Position numbers and translations under genes: made by a program. The notes under the pieces are model-generated. The model saw only the letters and a list, made by a program, of their open reading frames with translations. It was not told where the DNA came from and searched no databases. DNA of 64,000 bases from contig NZ_CP064689.1 of assembly GCF_023100945.1 (NCBI RefSeq), forward strand, positions 5,934,001-5,998,000. Direction: 5' to 3'. This stretch comes from Bradyrhizobium sp. 200. GTDB taxonomy: Bacteria > Pseudomonadota > Alphaproteobacteria > Rhizobiales > Xanthobacteraceae. Shown piece by piece: positions 18,204 to 25,517 of the stretch (positions are counted from its first letter, which is position 1; every line of letters starts with the position of its first letter).

Positions 18204-18629
18204 ATGAAATTCATGCAGTGGATCGCTCTGTCAGCAGCGCTCACTTGCCTGCCGTTCGCCGCCTACGCTCAAGGAAAGCCCGCGGCGAAGGATGCCCTTC
18301 TCTATTTCGTGTGGCCGCAGAACGGCGCCGTCATAAAAGGCGGATTTTGGTGCCGCTTTGGTCTGCGCAACATGGGCGTCACGCACGCCGGCGACAATTA
18401 CCCGAACAGCGGTCATCATCACCTTCTAATCAATGTGAACGAGCCGCTCAATCCGAACGAACCGATCCCGCAAGACAAGTCACATCTTCATTTTGGGGCG
18501 GGTCAGACCGAAGCCCGGATCGAACTTCCACCCGGCAAGTACACGCTTCAACTCGTGCTGGGCGATGCCGAACACTTCCCGCACAATCCTCCAGTGGTCT
18601 CGCAGAAAATTACCATCACGGTCAGATAG
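18204..18629 (+). CDS. DUF4399-type secreted protein
   Basis: 141 residues with a signal peptide ending AAYAQG (about residue 23). The HAGDNYPNSGHHHLLIN segment, rich in histidine, and HLHFGAGQTEARIELPPGKY are typical of DUF4399, a small periplasmic family of unknown function that may bind metal. It starts 21 bases after the cyclase/FGE gene and is probably co-transcribed, so it may be a ligand-binding or processing partner of that protein. Confidence 0.75.
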   Translation: MKFMQWIALSAALTCLPFAAYAQGKPAAKDALLYFVWPQNGAVIKGGFWCRFGLRNMGVTHAGDNYPNSGHHHLLINVNEPLNPNEPIPQDKSHLHFGAGQTEARIELPPGKYTLQLVLGDAEHFPHNPPVVSQKITITVR

Positions 18630-18666
18630 CGGAACTCTCCGCCGACTTGAATCCTTGCGCTTCGAA

Positions 18667-19524
18667 TTACCGGTTTTGCGTGATCGGCTGATTGGTGGTC
18701 CAGTCGAAGGTGCCTTGATCTCGCTCGTCGACAGCGCGCTTCCAGCCCATCTCCTCCGAACGCCGCTTGAAGTTCAACCCCTCCGGTGAATGCCGGGTGA
18801 TGCCGTCGAAGATGGTCGCGATCATCTGCGTACCCATCAGACCCATATTGTAGAGCGCTTGGTTGACCATCAGCTTCTGCATCATGAGCTGGTTCTGCGG
18901 CACGGTCGCCATCCGGCGCGCGAGCGCATCGACCTCCTCGTCGAGCTTCTCGGCCGGAACGGCTTTCAGCACGAGGCCGAGTGCGGCAGCCTCAATGCCG
19001 GTGATCTTGTCGCCGGTGAACAGCATGCGCTTGGCCTTTTCGGCGCCGAGCCGATAGACCCACATCGCCGTGGTCGGACAGCCCCAGACCCGAACTGGCG
19101 GATAGCCGATGCGCGCATCTTCGGCCATGACGATCATGTCGGAGCACAGCGCGATATCGGAGCCGCCGGCCACCGCAAAACCGTGCACCTTGCAGATCAC
19201 GGGTCGCTTCGAACGAAACAGGCTCATGAACTTGTTGGTGTTGTCGGACATCGCAGCGTAATCCTTCATCGGATCCCACGGCATTTCCTGGGTGCAGCGG
19301 TTGTCCCTGTCGCCGGAGGCATAGGCGGTCAGGTCGTATCCGGCGCAGAAGGCCCGGCCGGCGCCGGCCAGCACGATCACATGCGCGCCCGGATCATTGT
19401 CGGCGCGCGCGACCGCATCCGCCAGCGCGCCCGGCAGTTCGTCGTCGATCGCATTCATGACTTCCGGCCGGTTCAGCGTGATGCGCGCGATGCGCCCGTC
19501 GCGCTCGTAGAGGACTTTGGCCAT
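18667..19524 (-). CDS. Enoyl-CoA hydratase/isomerase (crotonase) family protein
   Basis: 285 residues. Crotonase oxyanion-hole segments AGAGRAFCAGYDL and KVHGFAVAGGSDIAL are present. The DARIGYPPVRVWGCPTTAMW stretch has no obvious glutamate at one of the usual catalytic sites, so hydratase activity is not certain. It follows a second crotonase (23 bases) and a TetR gene on the same strand, forming a three-gene operon. Substrate unknown; role in acyl-CoA degradation inferred. Confidence 0.87.
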   Translation of the reverse strand: MAKVLYERDGRIARITLNRPEVMNAIDDELPGALADAVARADNDPGAHVIVLAGAGRAFCAGYDLTAYASGDRDNRCTQEMPWDPMKDYAAMSDNTNKFMSLFRSKRPVICKVHGFAVAGGSDIALCSDMIVMAEDARIGYPPVRVWGCPTTAMWVYRLGAEKAKRMLFTGDKITGIEAAALGLVLKAVPAEKLDEEVDALARRMATVPQNQLMMQKLMVNQALYNMGLMGTQMIATIFDGITRHSPEGLNFKRRSEEMGWKRAVDERDQGTFDWTTNQPITQNR

Positions 19525-19547
19525 GAACGGCCTCCCTGGAAAAGAGA

Positions 19548-20360
19548 TCAGATCTTCGCGAAATCGCCGTGGCGGCCCTTGCCGGCGGCAAAGCGCGCAG
19601 CGCCACTGGCGCCTTCCTTGAAGATGGCCTCAACGCCGTTGGACCATTCCTGTCGCAAGGCTTCGCGGACCGGCAAGCCATACGTTTCGACCACCGAGCG
19701 CCGATCGGCTCGCACGGCCGCTTGCGGAAACCGTGCGATCTCGCGCGCCATCGCCTCGGCCGCGGCACGCGCGCCGCCGGGCTCGACCACCTGTTCGCAC
19801 ATGCCGATGCGCAATGCTTCCCCGGCCGGGACCTTGCGGCCTGTCAGGATGATTTCGATCGCGCGTCCCTGCCCGACCAGTCGCGCCAGACGCACGCTGC
19901 CGCCATCCAGCAGCGGGATGCCCCAGCGTCGACAATAAACGCCGAAATAAGCACTCTCGGCCATCACGCGGATGTCGCACCACAGGGCAAGCTCCATGCC
20001 GCCGGCCACGGCCGGTCCTTCTACGGCGGCAATCACCGGCTTTGATAATTCCAGCCGCGTCGGTCCGAGCGGACCGCGCGGCGCGGCGTTGGCGCCGGTC
20101 GGGAACGCCAGGCCATCGACGACGTGGCGTTGGAAGGCATCGCGATCGCCGAGCGTGCTGGCAAATTTGAGATCCCAGCCGGCGCAGAACGCGCCGCCCT
20201 CGCCCCACAGCACGGCAACGCTTGCGGAATCGTCGGCGTCGAATTCCTTAAAAGCCTCCGCCAGCGCGTCGGCACTGTCCGGATCCATCGCGTTGCGCGC
20301 TTCGGCAAACCGGCTGTGGATGACGGTCCACACTGCGCCCTGTTTTTCGATCCGGACCAT
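19548..20360 (-). CDS. Enoyl-CoA hydratase (crotonase) family protein
   Basis: 270 residues from ATG 20360, which has GGGAG upstream; an upstream open extension to 20426 overlaps the TetR gene and is disregarded. Motifs WGEGGAFCAGWDLKF and AVEGPAVAGGMELAL form the CoA oxyanion hole. It differs clearly from the other crotonase downstream, so this is not a recent duplication. The TetR gene precedes it by 13 bases, and expression is likely set by the operator at 21035-21053. Confidence 0.87.
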   Translation of the reverse strand: MVRIEKQGAVWTVIHSRFAEARNAMDPDSADALAEAFKEFDADDSASVAVLWGEGGAFCAGWDLKFASTLGDRDAFQRHVVDGLAFPTGANAAPRGPLGPTRLELSKPVIAAVEGPAVAGGMELALWCDIRVMAESAYFGVYCRRWGIPLLDGGSVRLARLVGQGRAIEIILTGRKVPAGEALRIGMCEQVVEPGGARAAAEAMAREIARFPQAAVRADRRSVVETYGLPVREALRQEWSNGVEAIFKEGASGAARFAAGKGRHGDFAKI

Positions 20361-20373
20361 TTCGCTTACTCCC

Positions 20374-21036
20374 TTACTGTTTTGATTTACGTGCGGCCTT
20401 CGCGTTCTTCGACCCCGTCGGGCCAAGGCATTGCGCCAGCATCATGCGAAGCAGCGTCTGCGCGCCGGTTTGCAGAAAATCCAGCCGGCCAGCGATCTGC
20501 AGCACGAGAGCCCCGATCATCTGGCTGGTGAGCAGCGCCACCCACGGCCGAACCTCTGAAGGCTTGAGGCCGCGCACCTCAGTCAGCGGCACCGCGATGC
20601 GTTCCAGCACCTTCCATAGCGCCTGGTTGAGTTCCTCGTCCGACGGCTTGCCGACGCCCAGCCGCTTGAGACCGCGGAATGCATAGAGGCCCAGATTTAT
20701 TTCGAAGCGGTGATCGAGGTAGTAGCTCAGGAAGGCGCCGCAGGCCGCCTCGACCCGGGCCTCCGGCGTCCGCGCGGCAGCCACTGCTTTGGCAACGTAG
20801 GCATCGAGCGCCGCCAGCGACTGTTTTAGCAGCTCGGCATAGATCGCCTCCTTGCTGTCGAACAACGGATAGATCGCGCCCGTCGTGCAGCCGGCGCGCA
20901 CCGCGATGCCGCGCATGGTGGCGCCTTCCAGACCCTGTTCGGCGAATTCGTCGCGCGCAGCGCGGAGCAGAAGCTCGCGCTTCGCGCCCTTCACGACGTC
21001 CGACCAATCCTTTGCGGCGGCTGCGGGCTTGACCAT
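20374..21036 (-). CDS. TetR-family transcriptional regulator
   Basis: 220 residues. The N-terminal helix-turn-helix (RDEFAEQGLEGATMRGIAVR, then GCTTGAIYPLFDSKEAIYAE) is the TetR pattern. The ligand domain follows. A perfect 9-1-9 palindrome overlaps its own start codon, so autorepression is likely. It is co-directional with two crotonase genes, which suggests the ligand is an acyl-CoA or a related acid; that is inference. SBP56 diverges from it across about 420 bases. Confidence 0.88.
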   Translation of the reverse strand: MVKPAAAAKDWSDVVKGAKRELLLRAARDEFAEQGLEGATMRGIAVRAGCTTGAIYPLFDSKEAIYAELLKQSLAALDAYVAKAVAAARTPEARVEAACGAFLSYYLDHRFEINLGLYAFRGLKRLGVGKPSDEELNQALWKVLERIAVPLTEVRGLKPSEVRPWVALLTSQMIGALVLQIAGRLDFLQTGAQTLLRMMLAQCLGPTGSKNAKAARKSKQ

Positions 21037-21053
21037 GATAACAGTGTTATCAT
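21035..21053. promoter_or_regulatory. Perfect 19-bp palindromic operator at the TetR gene start
   Basis: The sequence ATGATAACAGTGTTATCAT is a perfect inverted repeat of nine bases around a central G. It begins within the ATG of the TetR gene (complement of 21034-21036). Length and symmetry match TetR-family operators, and its position would block expression of TetR and the two crotonases. Confidence 0.75.
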
Positions 21054-21458
21054 TTCATTCTATCTGAAGTCAATGGTAACAAGAGTTTTTGGATGCCGGT
21101 CGATCCGCCGGAGCCCTCTGCAAACGCGGTGAAATTCGCGTTGCGCGATCGGCCGCGCCTGACGCGCAATGGTGTGAAATCGAAGGCCCCGATCGCCGAC
21201 GAACGGGACGCAAGGTGGCCGGCAAGCAAGACGATGGGGTCGCTCAAGCCCGACGTCTCTTCTCCGCTGCCGGGCACTGTGACAACCGGTGTCACCATCG
21301 TTATTTCCGCCTGATCGCATTGCGGTGTATGGTCGATGGGCAAATCCCGGCCGGCGGCACTTCGCGAGAGGAACTCAACGCGCCGGGTGATTTCTTGCTG
21401 CTGCATATGCCGCTGAGCCGTGTTGCTTGTACATCGAGGCAAACAGGGAGGCAGTACG
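21054..21458. other. Intergenic region between TetR and SBP56 genes
   Basis: About 400 bases in which no convincing gene was found; open frames on both strands lack family features. It must hold the promoters of the divergent TetR operon and of the SBP56 gene. No terminator or second palindrome was seen. Confidence 0.5.
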
Positions 21459-22859
21459 ATGAATATTCGGCCCGATCCCACGTTTCACGCTTCGCCAAAG
21501 CTTGCCATGGAAGCTCCGCCGGAGAGCTTCGCCTACACCGTGCTGCTCAGCCCGGACTTTTCAAAACCGGATGCACTTGCGGTCATCGACGTCAATCCGA
21601 ACTCCCAGACCTACGGCCAGGTCGTTCACACGGTGACGATGCCGAACAAGGGCGACGAGTTTCACCATTTCGGATGGAACGCCTGCTCTTCGTCACTATC
21701 GCCGCTCACTGGACACGCCTTCCTCGAACGCCGCTATCTCATCATCCCCGGCATGCGGTCATCCCGCATCTACATCGTCGATACCAAGCCGGACCCCACC
21801 AAGGCGGCGATACACAAGATCATCGAGCCTGAGGAAATCTTCAGGAAGACGGGGTATTCGCGGCCGCACACGGTTCATTGCGGACCGGAAGGCATTTACG
21901 TCTCTACGCTCGGCGGCGGCGGCAAGAACGGTACCGATGGACCGCCCGGCGTCTTCATCATGGATTGCGAGACATTCGAGGTGCTCGGACGGTGGGAGCT
22001 CGATCGCGGTCCACAGACGCTGCACTATGATTTCTGGTGGAACCTGCCGCGCGATTATATGGTGACGAGCGAGTGGGCATTGCCGCCACAGTTCGAGAAC
22101 GGCATCGTTCCGGAGGATCTCCTCTCCAACAAATATGGCCACCGGATTCATTTCTGGGATCTGCGGGCCCGGCGCAATGTCCAGACCATCGATCTCGGCG
22201 CCAACCACCAGATGGCGCTGGAAGTGCGGCCCGCACACGATCCCGTTCGCGAATACGGCTTCCTCGGCGTCGTGGTCGATACCACCAACCTCGAAGGCTC
22301 GATCTGGACCTGGTGGCGCGAGGGCGGCAAGTTTCACATCGAGAAGACGGCGACGATCCCGCCCGAGCCCGCGCCAAAGGAGCAGCTCCCGCCGCTTCTG
22401 CAGGGGTTTGGCGCCGTACCGCCGCTGGTATCGGACATTGACCTGTCGATGGACGACAAATTCCTCTACGTCGCCTGCTGGGGCACCGGCGAGATGCGTC
22501 AATACGATGTCAGAGACCCGCGAAAGCCGAAGCTTGCCGGTTCGGTGCACATCGGCGGCATCGCGCGCCGCACGCCGCATCCGAACGGCAAGGCTTTTGG
22601 AGGCGGTCCGCAGATGGTCGAGATCAGCCGCGACGGCAAGCGGGTGTACTGGACCAACTCGCTCTACTCGACGTGGGACAACCAGTTCTATCCCGATGGC
22701 GTGCCGGGCGCCATGGTGATGGCCAATGCGAAGCCGGACGGCGGCCTCGAACTGGCAAAGGACTATTGGGTCAGTTTCCCCGATGGATACCGGTCGCATC
22801 AAGTCCGGCTCGACGGCGGTGACTGTTCGACGGATTCATTCTGCTATCCGTCGGTTTGA
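21459..22859 (+). CDS. Selenium-binding protein 56 family / methanethiol oxidase-like
   Basis: 466 residues from the ATG preceded by GGGAGG; the frame extends 13 codons upstream without support. Family hallmarks: HHFGWNACSSS, HTVHCGPEGIYVSTLG, SDIDLSMDDKFLYVACWGTG and the metal-type histidines in RPHTVHCG and SHQVRLDGGD. Members include human SELENBP1 and bacterial MtoX, a copper enzyme that turns methanethiol into formaldehyde, hydrogen sulfide and hydrogen peroxide. No signal peptide is seen here, whereas some MtoX proteins are periplasmic. Nearby sox genes could use the sulfide. Confidence 0.85.
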   Translation: MNIRPDPTFHASPKLAMEAPPESFAYTVLLSPDFSKPDALAVIDVNPNSQTYGQVVHTVTMPNKGDEFHHFGWNACSSSLSPLTGHAFLERRYLIIPGMRSSRIYIVDTKPDPTKAAIHKIIEPEEIFRKTGYSRPHTVHCGPEGIYVSTLGGGGKNGTDGPPGVFIMDCETFEVLGRWELDRGPQTLHYDFWWNLPRDYMVTSEWALPPQFENGIVPEDLLSNKYGHRIHFWDLRARRNVQTIDLGANHQMALEVRPAHDPVREYGFLGVVVDTTNLEGSIWTWWREGGKFHIEKTATIPPEPAPKEQLPPLLQGFGAVPPLVSDIDLSMDDKFLYVACWGTGEMRQYDVRDPRKPKLAGSVHIGGIARRTPHPNGKAFGGGPQMVEISRDGKRVYWTNSLYSTWDNQFYPDGVPGAMVMANAKPDGGLELAKDYWVSFPDGYRSHQVRLDGGDCSTDSFCYPSV

Positions 22860-23527
22860 ATTTGAGCGCAGCCGACTGGACACCCGCCTGGCTCTGGCTG
22901 GCTGTGATCGCGAGCGGCCTCTATCACGGCGTCAACCCGGGCATGGGGTGGCCGCTCGCCGTTTCCGCTGGATTGATGGAGAAGAGCCCGCGCGCCCTGG
23001 TGACCGCGCTTTGGCCACTCACGGCGGGGCACCTGCTCGCGATGCTTCTCGTGATCCTTCCCTTCGCGCTGCTGGTTGCCGTCGTCGAATGGCAGCGCAC
23101 GATACAGATCGGCGCCAGCCTCCTCGTCATCGCCTTCGGTCTTTATCGATTGGCCAACCGGCGTCACCCAAGGGCGCTGGCGCGGATTTCACCGCCGCAA
23201 TTGGGGCTATGGTCGTTCGCCGTCGCCCTCGCCCATGGCGCCGCATTGATGCTGGTGCCGATCTATCTCGGGCTCTGCCGGGAAGCCGTACCCGACAGGG
23301 GTCACGAGGCCGCCGGCACGCTCATCAACGCCAATCTTGGCATGGCCGTGCTGGTTGCCGCCGCCCACGCCGCCGCGATGGTCGCCGCCGGCGGATGCTG
23401 CGCGTGGCTCGCCTACCGCTATCTCGGTCCCAAATTCATATCGCAGAGCTGGTTCAATCTGGATACGACCTGGGCCGTCAGCCTCATTCTGGTGGGCGCT
23501 ATCGCGCTGGTGCTGAACCTGAGCTGA
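22856..23527 (+). CDS. Integral membrane protein of unknown function
   Basis: 223 residues with about six hydrophobic helices. It starts with TTG at 22856, overlapping the SBP56 stop in TTGA, so translation is probably coupled. A GLYHGVNPGMGWPLAV motif in the first helix, HLLAM in the second and an AHGAALMLVPIYLG segment carry histidines within membrane helices, which recalls metal-permease-like families such as HupE/RcnA, but no family was firmly recognised. A role in delivering a metal to the SBP56 protein is a guess based on position. Confidence 0.7.
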   Translation: MNLSAADWTPAWLWLAVIASGLYHGVNPGMGWPLAVSAGLMEKSPRALVTALWPLTAGHLLAMLLVILPFALLVAVVEWQRTIQIGASLLVIAFGLYRLANRRHPRALARISPPQLGLWSFAVALAHGAALMLVPIYLGLCREAVPDRGHEAAGTLINANLGMAVLVAAAHAAAMVAAGGCCAWLAYRYLGPKFISQSWFNLDTTWAVSLILVGAIALVLNLS

Positions 23528-23541
23528 CGCGGCAGCCGCCT

Positions 23542-23997
23542 TCAGCGCAATTTGCTCAACAGCTCCATCAGGGTTTCGCGCTCCTTCGCATCGAGCGGTG
23601 CCAGCGTCTCTCTCGTTATCGCGAGCGCGTTCGGCGCGGCCTTCTCGGCGAGCTGCTGGCCGGCGCGGGTCAGGCTGACCAAGAGCCGGCGGCCGTCCTC
23701 GGGGTCCGGGCTGGTCTCGGTAAGTCCGCGCGCGGTGAGGCGGTCGATCACGCCCTTGATGGTCGCGACATCCATCGCCGTCAGCCGCCCGAGCAGGTTC
23801 TGCGAGCACGGCCCGGTCTCGGCGAGCTTTGAGACGGCCGCCCATTGCGTCGGCGTCAGGTTGATGCCGATTTCGCGGGCGAAGATGGTGGCGTGACGCT
23901 GCCAGACCTGACGCAGGATGAAGCCGATCTGCTCATCGAGGATGTAGGACGGCCGTGCAGGCTTGACTGCTCGTTTCGGCGAAACGCTCCTCCCCAT
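23542..23997 (-). CDS. MarR-family transcriptional regulator
   Basis: 151 residues. The winged-helix region reads LTPTQWAAVSKLAETGPCSQ, then MDVATIKGVIDRLTARGLTE and SPDPEDGRRLLVSLTRAGQQ, the MarR signature. It is the last gene on the strand that carries hnr and the livFGHM-type transporter, 27 bases after livF. In Pseudomonas the nicotinate repressor NicR is also a MarR protein responding to 6-hydroxynicotinate, so this gene is the best candidate for binding TTCGTATACGAA. That link is inferred. Confidence 0.88.
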   Translation of the reverse strand: MGRSVSPKRAVKPARPSYILDEQIGFILRQVWQRHATIFAREIGINLTPTQWAAVSKLAETGPCSQNLLGRLTAMDVATIKGVIDRLTARGLTETSPDPEDGRRLLVSLTRAGQQLAEKAAPNALAITRETLAPLDAKERETLMELLSKLR

Positions 23998-24024
23998 TTT
24001 TCCCGCCCCTTCCCTTGCGCCCGG

Positions 24025-24729
24025 CTACAGCGACAGATGCGCGTCCCGGATATCCGGCCGCGCGTCGAGTTCGGCCATCGTGCCACCAAAACAGATCTTG
24101 CCACGTTCGATGATGTAGGCGCGGTCGGAGATCAGCCGCGCGAAATGCAAATTCTGCTCGGAGACCACGATGCTGACGCCTTCTCTCTTCATCGCGAGGA
24201 TGGCTTCGACCATCTGTTCGACGATTTTTGGCGACAGCCCTTCCGAGGGTTCGTCGAGCAGTACGAGCGATGGATTCCCCATCAGCGTCCGCGCGATCGT
24301 CAACATCTGTTGTTCGCCGCCGCTCATCCGCCCGCCCGGGCGGTTTCGCATTTCGCCGAGGTTGGGAAACAGCGTGAACAGTTTTTCCCGCGTCCACTGC
24401 GGCGCGTTGGGCCGTTTCGGCTGGCGGCCGACTTCGAGATTTTCCTCGACTGTCAGGTCCGTGAAAATGCGCCGCTCCTCCGGCACGTAACCAAGCCCGC
24501 CGCGCACGATCGCATGCGTCGGTTCGCGCGAGACGTCCTTGCCTTCGAACACAATCCGTCCCGAGCGGTTCTCGACCAGGCCGACGATGGAACGGAAGGT
24601 GGTCGATTTGCCGGCGCCGTTGCGGCCGAGCAGCGCCACCACCTCGCCCTCGCCGACTTCCAGCGCGATATCGAACAGGATATGCGCCGGGCCATAAAAA
24701 CTGTTGAGATCGGCGACCTGCAGCTTCAT
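24025..24729 (-). CDS. livF: Branched-chain amino acid-type ABC transporter ATPase LivF
   Basis: 234 residues with Walker A LLGRNGAGKSTT, signature MSGGEQQMLTIA, Walker B LVLLDEPSEGLSPKIVE and Q-loop GYVPEERRIF. These match LivF, one of two ATPases in HAAT importers. The start overlaps livG by four bases (ATGA). The system follows hnr and its companions, so its cargo is probably nicotinate or a related N-heterocycle rather than an amino acid (inference). Confidence 0.93.
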   Translation of the reverse strand: MKLQVADLNSFYGPAHILFDIALEVGEGEVVALLGRNGAGKSTTFRSIVGLVENRSGRIVFEGKDVSREPTHAIVRGGLGYVPEERRIFTDLTVEENLEVGRQPKRPNAPQWTREKLFTLFPNLGEMRNRPGGRMSGGEQQMLTIARTLMGNPSLVLLDEPSEGLSPKIVEQMVEAILAMKREGVSIVVSEQNLHFARLISDRAYIIERGKICFGGTMAELDARPDIRDAHLSL

Positions 24730-25517
24730 GCGCCGGCTCCCTCGCGGTGGCGCGCGTCATAGACCAGGCCTTCGCCGAGATAGATGGCGCGCACCTGCGG
24801 ATTGCCGCGGACTTCCTCGGGCGAGCCCTCGGCGATCAGGCTGCCGCGGTTAAGCACCAGGATGCGATCGGCATGTTCGAACACCACGTCCATGTCGTGC
24901 TCGGTGAAGAGCACGCCGATCGATTGCTCGCGTGCGATGCGCGCGGTCAGCCGCATCAATTCGATCCGCTCGCGCGGCGCCATGCCGGCGGTCGGTTCGT
25001 CCATCAGCAACAGTTTCGGCTGGTTGGCGAGCGCGATCGCAAGCTCCAGCCGTTTGAGGTCACCGTAAGCAAGCTCGCCGCAGGGCCGCCCGGCATAGGC
25101 GCCCATGCCGACGAGATCGAGCAGCCGGCCGGCTTCGTCGCGCGCGTAACTTGCGGTCGAGCCCCAGAGATTGAACAATTGCCTGCCGTAGGACACCAGC
25201 GCGACCTGCACGTTCTCGCGCACGGTCATGGTCGGAAACGTCGCCGTGATCTGGAACGTGCGCCCGACGCCGAGCCGCCAGATCGCGCGCGGCTTCCGGC
25301 CCACCGTGTCCTCCCCAAGCAGATTAATGCGGCCGCTGTCCGGTATGTTTTGGCCATTGAGCATGTCGAAACAGGTGCTCTTGCCCGCGCCGTTGGGCCC
25401 GATCAGCGCCAGAATTTCGCCCGCGCGCAGTTCGAACGACACGCTGCGCACGGCGTGTACGCCGCCATAGGATTTGCTGAGATTTTGAACCGACAGCAAT
25501 ATGGGGACCATGCTCAT
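24726..25517 (-). CDS. livG: Branched-chain amino acid-type ABC transporter ATPase LivG
   Basis: 263 residues. Walker A LIGPNGAGKSTCFDML, the LivG-specific GRTFQITATFPTMTV Q-loop region, Walker B LLLMDEPTAGMAPRERIEL and H-loop TEHDMDVVF. It overlaps both neighbours by four bases, showing translational coupling in livHM-livG-livF. Confidence 0.93.
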   Translation of the reverse strand: MSMVPILLSVQNLSKSYGGVHAVRSVSFELRAGEILALIGPNGAGKSTCFDMLNGQNIPDSGRINLLGEDTVGRKPRAIWRLGVGRTFQITATFPTMTVRENVQVALVSYGRQLFNLWGSTASYARDEAGRLLDLVGMGAYAGRPCGELAYGDLKRLELAIALANQPKLLLMDEPTAGMAPRERIELMRLTARIAREQSIGVLFTEHDMDVVFEHADRILVLNRGSLIAEGSPEEVRGNPQVRAIYLGEGLVYDARHREGAGA

